Positions 8,389-19,026 of a DNA stretch of 30,274 nucleotides are shown one piece after another; positions within the stretch are counted from its first letter, which is position 1; every line of letters begins with the position of its first letter. The stretch spans positions 1 through 30,274 of the forward strand of contig CAXKVV010001949.1 in the NCBI GenBank assembly GCA_964058805.1. Reading direction: 5' to 3'. Origin of the DNA: Schoenoplectus triqueter (lineage: Eukaryota > Streptophyta > Magnoliopsida > Poales > Cyperaceae). Below the pieces are notes generated by a model that saw only the letters and a program-made list of their open reading frames with translations, was not told the DNA's origin and ran no database searches. A program made the translations under genes and the position numbers.

Positions 8389-9120
8389 GTTGATATTTGC
8401 CTAATAAGTACAAAGTTGGAGAACCGCATTCAATTTATCGTTTCGAATTTTATTGATTTTCTTTGATTTGTCTTCATTTTTTTTTCTTTCTTTCATGAGT
8501 TACAAGCTCAGAGTGAGTGAATCTTTTGATTTCTTTGTTGAATTTTGTTTGAAGATCGACAATTGAAGCTGTCGTATCGATTGATCTCAGTTGAAACTTG
8601 AGAACTCGATACCAGTTGAATTCTTGGCCTTGATTCTATGATTAAGAGTGCAATTTGTATCGGTTCGTGTGTGCATAGCGTATATCAAGGGTTATAGCAT
8701 TGTTTAGAGTCGATTGATCTCAGCTAGAAGCTTGAGAACTCGACTGAATCGATGTGTCAGTGTCAGTGTCACTGTCGCGTTGTATCGACTAAATCAAGTT
8801 CTAAACCGAAAGTTAAAAGGAATTGCATGCATAATTGAGTACATCTTAATTGTAATAGATGTTGTGAAGCTTGTTAAGTGCATAAGTGGTATTGAGAATG
8901 AGTGAATAATAGGAATTTGATATGAATCGTGGCCGGTACCGATCAATACAGTATAGTACTAGCTCATGCAGTGCTTTAGCATAATTATTAATCGGTTTAA
9001 ACACTCAATGCTGCTTTAATTCACATAATTATACGGGAACGATGCATTATGAATCAAGAATTGTTGAGATAATCATTGAATTTGATCGTAATTTGTGATT
9101 ATAACTCTCGGTACCGAATT
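8389..9120. other. Unassigned DNA, possible transposon remains
   Basis: No gene is recognised. The stretch contains the direct repeat described separately, a short GTCAGT/GTCACT run (8757-8776) and three GGTAC motifs (about 8935, 9110 and 9139). The composition differs from the AT-rich flanks, and it may be untranslated sequence of an old retroelement. That is inference only. Confidence 0.4.
8577..8743 (+). repeat. Direct repeat pair, ~33 bp, 133 bp apart
   Basis: TCGATTGATCTCAGTTGAAA.. at 8577-8609 and TCGATTGATCTCAGCTAGAA.. at 8710-8743 share the same start and the same end, CTTGAGAACTCGA, with only a few differences between. This is seen directly. It could be a local duplication or part of a longer decayed tandem. 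Confidence 0.8.
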
Positions 9121-9394
9121 GTACTAATTTGTCTCAACTGGTACTAGCACGCAGCGCGCACCACCGTATCGATCTCCGATCAGCCACCGTAGGAGAGTTC
9201 CCCATGGCAAGATGATTCTAAAGCGCCTGTCTGATCGGAGAATCGTGACCCCAGTTGCCGACGACGTCATCAACACGAATCTCGGCGAGGCAGTCAACAA
9301 AGAAGTCAGAGAATCGAAGGTGCACGACTCTTGATGCGCAAGCATGAGTCTTGACGCATCAGAGTGAATCTTGAGGGAAATCCAACGCACCCAG
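9121..9394. other. GC-richer island, possible coding remnant
   Basis: This stretch stands out from its AT-rich surroundings and is open on both strands. On the plus strand a frame runs through TQRAPPYRSP and VTPVADDVIN to a stop near 9332. On the minus strand a frame of 88 codons spans 9390-9124. Neither resembles a family I recognise. It may be the remnant of a retroelement gag or of a gene fragment. Confidence 0.35.
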
Positions 9395-10064
9395 TAAATG
9401 ACTTAAGAGAAAATAGCAAACGCATCTAGGTCCTTCATCTTATAACGGATTAATCTCAGAACATATCCAACGACCCACATTAATAATAAGAATAAGAGGA
9501 GAAAGGGTCGGCGGGCCCATTCGCACAAAAAATGAAAAAGAAGAAGAAAAAATGAATTTGGCCCAATCCATTTGAACCCCAACTAAGTTAATAACAGAAA
9601 ATTAAAATTAATTAGTAAATAAATCAGTTGGATGTGTTTTCAAACTCTAAATTGACTCAAATTTATTTTTAAAAATTCATTATTTTTCATAGTATTTTTC
9701 AGGATAAAAATACTTCACTTTAATAATTCAAAATTAAAATTATAGTAATATGAATTTCTATTTTGACCAAGTTTTGACTTGGAGTTTTAAATATAAATAA
9801 AATGTAAATAAATTTTGTAAAATTTATATAAAATATAAGAGAATAATATATTTTTTTATGATTTTTCCAGTATGAAAAATATTGGACATAATAATAATAA
9901 ATAGGTAAATAATAATAAAATGCCCTTTTATAAGTGATAATGCATTAATAAATAATAATATTATAAAATAAAGAAAAAAATAAAATAAAATTAGTACATA
10001 AAATAATAAAATAAAAGAAAGGTGAAAATAATAAGGAAGATAATACATTAAAATATTACAATAA
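9395..10064. other. Very AT-rich spacer
   Basis: The stretch is dominated by A, T and AATAAT runs, with a purine-rich patch at about 9528-9553. No gene or element end is recognised. The composition resembles parts of LTRs of large plant retroelements, but no pair of ends was found. Confidence 0.5.
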
Positions 10065-10930
10065 TGATGATGATTATGATCATGATTATGAGATAATCAT
10101 GATCAGAAGGTGATGATGTCATGATCAGGCAGTGATGATGATCATATAACAGAGTTGATCATGTTAAGATGGTAATCATACAGAGATGATAATCATGATG
10201 ATGATCACATGATGAGAGTCATGATCACACAGAGATGATGATCATTCAGAAGTGATGATCACATGATGAGAGTCATGATCACACAGGGATGATGATCATG
10301 CAGAGATGATGAGCATTCAAATATGATGATTACATGATGAGAGTCATGATCATATTAAGATGATGATCATTCAGATATGATGATAATCATGATCACACAA
10401 GGATGCTAATCATATAGAGACGATGATCATTTAGAGATGATGATCACATAATGACAGTCATGATCACACAGGGATGATGATCATTCAGATGTGATGATCA
10501 AATGATGACAGTCATGATCACGTAGGGATGATGATCACATGATGAGAGTCATGATCATATAAGATGATGATCATGTAGAGATGATGATCATTCAGATATG
10601 ATGATCACATGATGATAATCATGATCACATAGGGATGCTGATCATGTAGAGACGATGATCATTCAGAGATGATGATCACATGATGACAGTTATGATCACA
10701 TAGGGATGATGATCATGCAGAGATGATAATCATTCAGATGTGATGATCACATTATGAGAGTCATGATCATACTGAAATGATGATCATGTAGAGATGATGA
10801 TCATCCAGATATGATGATCACTTGATAATGATCATGATCACACCGGGATGTTGATCATGTAGAGATGATAATCATACAGTAATGATGATTATGATGATGA
10901 TGAAGATCACATGACGATGAAGAATATCAT
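10065..10930. repeat. TGATCA-rich minisatellite, 18/71-bp nested units
   Basis: The whole interval is built from degenerate units of about 18 bp, centred on GATGATCA with the palindrome TGATCA. Four such units form a larger repeat of about 71 bp; one copy starts near 10671 at GATGATCACATGATGAC. Shorter versions of about 54 bp (three units) are interspersed, for example near 10199 and 10439. Units differ by several substitutions, so it is older or less homogenised than the satellite array that follows. It has no continuous open frame. Confidence 0.9.
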
Positions 10931-11193
10931 GTAAAGAAGATAAGGAAGAGAAGAAACAGAATGACAGTCGCACGACCATCCAGATATCAATCACCTCATA
11001 AAGAGTGCAGCTTTGGCCTCGAGTTTGCCAAGTTCACGGGTTTCATTTCAGCATGCCCACCTCAATGTTAGATCGGTCAAGTGCCTTGAATTTAACTTTG
11101 TGTATGTGGTAATCCTAGATTCATGAATTAGCTCAGTTCTTCAGATTCATAATTTAGAAGATCTGTGAGATACGGATAAGTTTGAATTTTAAA
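10931..11193. other. Unassigned spacer before the satellite array
   Basis: This is the only stretch of non-repetitive sequence between the minisatellite and the satellite array, and it is somewhat GC-richer (about 10970-11090). No gene or element is recognised. Confidence 0.5.
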
Positions 11194-11284
11194 TTTTGGC
11201 CCATAAATACACATAGTTTCGAACAAATTAATATAATTACTCCTAATAATGCCCATTATATGATTTTGGCCCATCAATACACAA
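11194..11284. repeat. Truncated satellite monomer at the array edge
   Basis: About 70 bp match the first part of a monomer, from TTTTGGCCCATAAATACACA to GCCCATTATATGATT. The sequence then jumps back to a near-copy, TTTTGGCCCATCAATACACA (11264-11283, 19 of 20 bases), and on to the start of the first HOR copy. About 110 bp of a normal monomer are missing. This marks the left boundary of the array. Confidence 0.8.
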
Positions 11285-12536
11285 GTTGTTTGTGTTTTTC
11301 AAAATTTTCGGCCGCATAAGTATACATAATTTCATGAAAATTAATATGATTACTCCTAGTTATGCCTATTATAAGATTGTTTAATTAGCACTGCGATATG
11401 AATATCCTACGACACTAATTTTTCATAAAACATCAGTAAGATATATATTAGAGACTGCTATTTAAAAAAGTTGTTTAAGATTTTTAACATTTTTTGACAC
11501 ATAACTATACATAATTTCGTGAAAATTAATATAATTACTCCTAATTATACCTATTAGTAGATTATCCGATCGACAATTCGATATGAACATTGTACGATAC
11601 AAATTTTGCACAAAACATAAATAAGATGCTTTAAAAACGGTTGTTTTAATAATTTGTTTGAGTTTTATAAATTTGTTGGCCGCATAACTACATATAATTT
11701 CATGAAAATTGATATAATTACTCCTAATTATGCCTATTATATGATTGTCCAATTAAAACTTAGATATGAATATTCTGCAACGCTAATTTTGCACAAATAT
11801 AAGTAAGATACATTCGAAACTGTTTTTTAACCAAGTAAACTGCGCATAATTTCGAGCGAATTAATATAATTGCGCCTAACTATGTCTATTATAAGATTAT
11901 CAAATTAACACTTCGATATGAATATCAGAGGAAACTAATTTTTCATAAGACATAAGTAAGATACATTAGAAATTGCTGTTTAAACAAGTTGTTTAAGATT
12001 TTTAGCATTTATTGCCTCATAACGACACAAAATTTCATGAAAATTAATATAATTACTCCTAATTTTGCCTATTAGAACATTATCCAATTAACACTTCGAT
12101 ATGAACATTCTGCAACACGAATTTTTCATAAGAAATAAGTAAGACTCATTAAAAACGGCTGTTTAAACAAGTTATTTGAGTTTTTTTTAAATAGTTTGCT
12201 GCATAACTACACATAACATCGCGCAAATTAATATAATTACTCCTAGTCATGCCTATTATATAATTATCCACTTTACACTCCAATATGAATATCCTATAAC
12301 AGTATTTTTTTTCATAAAAAATAAATAAGATACATCTGAAACTGCCCTTTAAACAAGTTGTTTAAGATTTTCAAAATTTATTGTCTCATTACTTATAATT
12401 TCGTGAAAATTAATATAATCACTCCTAATTGTGCCTATTAGAAGATTATCCAATTAATACTCCGATATGAACATTCTACGGCACTAATTTTGCACGAGAC
12501 ATAAGTAGGATGCATTAAAAACGGCTGCTTCAACAA
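11285..12536. repeat. HOR copy 0: 7-monomer truncated version
   Basis: This matches monomers 1-7 of the complete HOR, then switches within 12463-12480 (CGATATGAACATTCTACG, shared by both partners) to the end of monomer 18. Eleven monomers, about 1,990 bp, are absent. It differs from copy 1 at about ten or more positions, more than the complete copies differ from each other. Confidence 0.92.
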
Positions 12537-15500
12537 GTTGTTTGTGTTTTTCAAAACTTTCGGCCGCATAAGTATACATAATTTCATGAAAATTGATATG
12601 ATTACTCCTAGTTATGCCTATTATAAGATTGTTCAATTAGCACTGCGATATGAATATCCTACGACACTAATTTTTCATAAAACATCAGTAAGATATATTA
12701 GAGACTGCTATTTAAAAAAGTTGTTTAAGATTTTTAACATTTTTTGACACATAACTATACATAATTTCGTGAAAATTAATATAATTACTCCTAATTATAC
12801 CTATTAGTAGATTATCCAATCGACAATTCGATATGAACATTGTACGACACAAATTTTGCACAAAACATAAATAAGATGCTTTAAAAACGGTTGTTTTAAC
12901 AATTTGTTTGAGTTTTATAAATTTGTTGGCCGCATAACTACATATAATTTCATGAAAATTGATATAATTACTCCTAATTATGCCTATTATATGATTGTCC
13001 AATTAAAACTTAGATATGAATATTCTGCAACGCTAATTTTGCACAAATATAAGTAAGATACATTCGAAACTGTTTTTTAACCAAGTAAACTGCGCATAAT
13101 TTCGAGCGAATTAATATAATTGCGCCTAACTATGTCTATTATAAGATTATCAAATTAACACTTCGATATGAATATCAGAGGAAACTAATTTTTCATAAGA
13201 CATAAGTAAGATACATTAGAAATTGCTGTTTAAACAAGTTGTTTAAGATTTTTAGCATTTATTGCCTCATAACGACACAAAATTTCATGAAAATTAATAT
13301 AATTACTCCTAATTTTGCCTATTAGAACATTATCCAATTAACACTTCGATATGAACATTCTGCAACACGAATTTTTCATAAGAAATAAGTAAGACGCATT
13401 AAAAACGGCTGTTTAAACAAGTTGTTTGAGTTTTTTTAAATAGTTTGCTGCATAACTACACATAACATCGCGCAAATTAATATAATTACTCCTAGTCATG
13501 CCTATTATATAATTATCCACTTTACACTCCAATATGAATATCCTATAACAGTATTTTTTTTTCATAAAAAATAAATAAGATACATCTGAAACTGCCCTTT
13601 AAACAAGTTGTTTAAGATTTTCAAAATTTATTGTCTCATTACTTATAATTTCGTGAAAATTAATATAATCACTCCTAATTGTGCCTATTAGAAGATTATC
13701 CAATTAATACTCCGATATGAACATTCTACGACACTAAGTAAACGCACAAAACATAAGTAAGATGCATTAAAAAACAGCAGTTTAAACTAGTTGATTGAGT
13801 TTTTCAAACTTTTTGCCGCATAACTGCATATAATTTCATGAAAATTAATATAATTACTCCTAATTATGCCTATTATAAGATCATCTAATTAAAACTTCGA
13901 TTTGAATATTCTATGACGCTAATTCGGCACAAAACAAAAGTAAGATGCATTAAAAACTGCTTATTAAACAAGTTGTTTGATTTTTTTTTTTTTGGCCCCA
14001 TAAATACGCATAATTTCGTGCAAATTAATGTAATTACCCCTAGTTAGGCCTATTATAAGATTGTTCAATTAACATTTCGATATGAATATTCTACGATACT
14101 ATTTTCTCCCAAAACATAAGTAAGATGCATTAGAAACAGCTATTTGAAAAATTTATTTGAGTGTTTCAAAATTTTTGGCCCCCATTAATGCACATAATTT
14201 AATGAAAATTAAAATAATCAGTCCTAATTATGCCTATTAAAATATTATCTGATTAACACTTCAATATGAACATTCTATGACACTAGTTTTGCACAAAACG
14301 TAAGTAGGTGGCTTTAAAAACAGCTGTTTAAACGTGTTGTTTGAGTTTTTCAAAATTTTGGGTCGCATAATTACATATAATTTCTTATAAAGTAATATTA
14401 TTACTCCTAAGCATGCCTATTATATGATCTTCTGATTAAAACGTCGATATGAATATTCTACGACACTAATTTTGCACAAAACATAAGTAAGATGCATTAA
14501 AAACAGCTGTTTGAACAAGTTATTTGAGTTTTACAAAACATTTGGCAGCATAGCTACACATAATTTCTTATAAATTAATATAATTACTCCTAAATATGCC
14601 TAGTGTAAGACTCTTTAAATAAAACTTCGATGTGAATATTCTACAACACTAATTTTGCACAAAACATAAGTAAGATGCATTAAAACAGCTGTTTAAACAA
14701 GTTGTTTGATCTTCCCAAATTTTTTGGCCGCATAACTGCACATAATTTCATATAAATTAATATAATTACTCCTAATTACGTCTGTTATAAGATTTTTCAC
14801 TTAACACTTTGATATGAATATTCTACGATACTAATTTCTCATAAAACATAAGTAAGATACTATTTAAAAAACTTATTGGAGTTTTCAACATTTTCGCCCT
14901 CATAACCACACATAATTTCGTGAAAATTAATATAACTACTCCTAATTACTCCTATTATAAAGCTGTCCAATTAAAACTTCGATATGAATATCTGATGACG
15001 CTAATTTTGCACAAAACATAAGTAAGATGCGTTAAAAACTGTTGTTTAAACAAGTTGTTTGGCTTTATGAAAATTTTGGCCGCGCAACTGCACAAAATTC
15101 GTGCAAATTAAAATAATTACTCCTTGTTACACCTATTATAAGATTGTCCTATTAAAACTTCGATATGAATATTCCATGACGCTATTTTTGCGCAAAACAT
15201 AAGTAAGGTGCATTAAAAACTGCTGTTTAAACAAGTTGTTTGAGGTTTTCAAAATTTTTGGCCACATAACTACATATAATTTCGTGAAAATTAATATAAT
15301 TACTCCTAATTACGCCAATTATAAATTGTCCAACTAAAACTTCGATATGAATATTCTATAAAGCCGATATTGCACGAAACATAAGTAAGATGAGTTAAAA
15401 GCTGCTGTTTCAACGTGTTGTTTGCCTTTATAAAAATTTTTGGCCGCATTAACTGCACATAATTCGGTGTAAATTAATATAATTACTCGTAATTGTGCCT

Positions 15501-15779
15501 ATTATAAGATTGTTCAATTAACACTTCAAAACAAATATTTTACGGCACTATTTTTCCCCAAAACATTAGTTAGATGCATTAGAAACTGCTATTTAAAAAA
15601 GTTAAGTTTTTCAACATTTTTGGCCTCATAACTACACATAATTTCGTAAAAATTAATATAATTACTCCTAATTATGCCCATTAAAATATTAGCCAATTAA
15701 CATGTCGATATGAACATTCTACGGCACTAATTTTGCACGAGACATAAGTAGGATGCATTAAAAACGGCTGCTTCAACAA
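12537..15779. repeat. HOR copy 1 (complete, 3,243 bp)
   Basis: First complete 18-monomer unit, starting at GTTGTTTGTGTTTTTC. Monomer 4 is short (its core is 152 bp from the previous one), and the monomer 13-14 interval is 170 bp. Other intervals are 179-185 bp. Its T tract near 13980 is 13 T without the interrupting A found in most later copies. Confidence 0.95.
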
Positions 15780-18700
15780 GTTGTTTGTGTTTTTCAAAAC
15801 TTTCGGCCGCATAAGTATACATAATTTCATGAAAATTGATATGATTACTCCTAGTTATGCCTATTATAAGATTGTTCAATTAGCACTGCGATATGAATAT
15901 CCTACGACACTAATTTTTCATAAAACATCAGTAAGATATATTAGAGACTGCTATTTAAAAAAGTTGTTTAAGATTTTTAACATTTTTTGACACATAACTA
16001 TACATAATTTCGTGAAAATTAATATAATTACTCCTAATTATACCTATTAGTAGATTATCCAATCGACAATTCGATATGAACATTGTACGACACAAATTTT
16101 GCACAAAACATAAATAAGATGCTTTAAAAACGGTTGTTTTAACAATTTGTTTGAGTTTTATAAATTTGTTGGCCGCATAACTACATATAATTTCATGAAA
16201 ATTGATATAATTACTCCTAATTATGCCTATTATATGATTGTCCAATTAAAACTTAGATATGAATATTCTGCAACGCTAATTTTGCACAAATATAAGTAAG
16301 ATACATTCGAAACTGTTTTTTAACCAAGTAAACTGCGCATAATTTCGAGCGAATTAATATAATTGCGCCTAACTATGTCTATTATAAGATTATCAAATTA
16401 ACACTTCGATATGAATATCAGAGGAAACTAATTTTTCATAAGACATAAGTAAGATACATTAGAAATTGCTGTTTAAACAAGTTGTTTAAGATTTTTAGCA
16501 TTTATTGCCTCATAACGACACAAAATTTCATGAAAATTAATATAATTACTCCTAATTTTGCCTATTAGAACATTATCCAATTAACACTTCGATATGAACA
16601 TTCTGCAACACGAATTTTTCATAAGAAATAAGTAAGACGCATTAAAAACGGCTGTTTAAACAAGTTGTTTGAGTTTTTTTTAAATAGTTTGCTGCATAAC
16701 TACACATAACATCGCGCAAATTAATATAATTACTCCTAGTCATGCCTATTATATAATTATCCACTTTACACTCCAATATGAATATCCTATAACAGTATTT
16801 TTTTTTTCATAAAAAATAAATAAGATACATCTGAAACTGCCCTTTAAACAAGTTGTTTAAGATTTTCAAAATTTATTGTCTCATTACTTATAATTTCGTG
16901 AAAATTAATATAATCACTCCTAATTGTGCCTATTAGAAGATTATCCAATTAATACTCCGATATGAACATTCTACGACACTAAGTAAACGCACAAAACATA
17001 AGTAAGATGCATTAAAAAACAGCAGTTTAAACTAGTTGATTGAGTTTTTCAAACTTTTTGCCGCATAACTGCATATAATTTCATGAAAATTAATATAATT
17101 ACTCCTAATTATGCCTATTATAAGATCATCTAATTAAAACTTCGATTTGAATATTCTATGACGCTAATTCGGCACAAAACAAAAGTAAGATGCATTAAAA
17201 ACTGCTTATTAAACAAGTTGTTTGATTTTTTTTTATTTTTGGCCCCATAAATACGCATAATTTCGTGCAAATTAATGTAATTACCCCTAGTTAGGCCTAT
17301 TATAAGATTGTTCAATTAACATTTCGATATGAATATTCTACGATACTATTTTCTCCCAAAACATAAGTAAGATGCATTAGAAACAGCTATTTGAAAAATT
17401 TATTTGAGTGTTTCAAAATTTTTGGCCCCCATTAATGCACATAATTTAATGAAAATTAAAATAATCAGTCCTAATTATGCCTATTAAAATATTATCTGAT
17501 TAACACTTCAATATGAACATTCTATGACACTAGTTTTGCACAAAACGTAAGTAGGTGGCTTTAAAAACAGCTGTTTAAACGTGTTGTTTGAGTTTTTCAA
17601 AATTTTGGGTCGCATAATTACATATAATTTCTTATAAAGTAATATTATTACTCCTAAGCATGCCTATTATATGATCTTCTGATTAAAACGTCGATATGAA
17701 TATTCTACGACACTAATTTTGCACAAAACATAAGTAAGATGCATTAAAAACAGCTGTTTGAACAAGTTATTTGAGTTTTACAAAACATTTGGCAGCATAG
17801 CTACACATAATTTCTTATAAATTAATATAATTACTCCTAAATATGCCTAGTGTAAGACTCTTTAAATAAAACTTCGATGTGAATATTCTACAACACTAAT
17901 TTTGCACAAAACATAAGTAAGATGCATTAAAACAGCTGTTTAAACAAGTTGTTTGATCTTCCCAAATTTTTTGGCCGCATAACTGCACATAATTTCATAT
18001 AAATTAATATAATTACTCCTAATTACGTCTGTTATAAGATTTTTCACTTAACACTTTGATATGAATATTCTACGATACTAATTTCTCATAAAACATAAGT
18101 AAGATACTATTTAAAAAACTTATTGGAGTTTTCAACATTTTCGCCCTCATAACCACACATAATTTCGTGAAAATTAATATAACTACTCCTAATTACTCCT
18201 ATTATAAAGCTGTCCAATTAAAACTTCGATATGAATATCTGATGACGCTAATTTTGCACAAAACATAAGTAAGATGCGTTAAAAACTGTTGTTTAAACAA
18301 GTTGTTTGGCTTTATGAAAATTTTGGCCGCGCAACTGCACAAAATTCGTGCAAATTAAAATAATTACTCCTTGTTACACCTATTATAAGATTGTCCTATT
18401 AAAACTTCGATATGAATATTCCATGACGCTATTTTTGCGCAAAACATAAGTAAGGTGCATTAAAAACTGCTGTTTAAACAAGTTGTTTGAGGTTTTCAAA
18501 ATTTTTGGCCACATAACTACATATAATTTCGTGAAAATTAATATAATTACTCCTAATTACGCCAATTATAAATTGTCCAACTAAAACTTCGATATGAATA
18601 TTCTATAAAGCCGATATTGCACGAAACATAAGTAAGATGAGTTAAAAGCTGCTGTTTCAACGTGTTGTTTGCCTTTATAAAAATTTTTGGCCGCATTAAC

Positions 18701-19026
18701 TGCACATAATTCGGTGTAAATTAATATAATTACTCGTAATTGTGCCTATTATAAGATTGTTCAATTAACACTTCAAAACAAATATTTTACGGCACTATTT
18801 TTCCCCAAAACATTAGTTAGATGCATTAGAAACTGCTATTTAAAAAAGTTAAGTTTTTCAACATTTTTGGCCTCATAACTACACATAATTTCGTAAAAAT
18901 TAATATAATTACTCCTAATTATGCCCATTAAAATATTAGCCAATTAACATGTCGATATGAACATTCTACGGCACTAATTTTGCACGAGACATAAGTAGGA
19001 TGCATTAAAAACGGCTGCTTCAACAA
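15780..19026. repeat. HOR copy 2 (complete, 3,247 bp)
   Basis: Same 18 monomers in the same order as copy 1. The visible differences are mainly homopolymer lengths, and near 17226 an A interrupts the T tract. It shares with copies 0 and 1 the variant CTGCAACACG in monomer 5. Confidence 0.95.

Noticed and set aside
7937..8413. Two similar minus-strand open frames in the foldback element
   Set aside because: They are the two inverted arms read on one strand. The similarity comes from the palindrome, not from duplicated genes.
10065..10930. Coding repeat protein in the GATGATCA region
   Set aside because: The larger unit of about 71 bp is not a multiple of three and stops occur in every frame.
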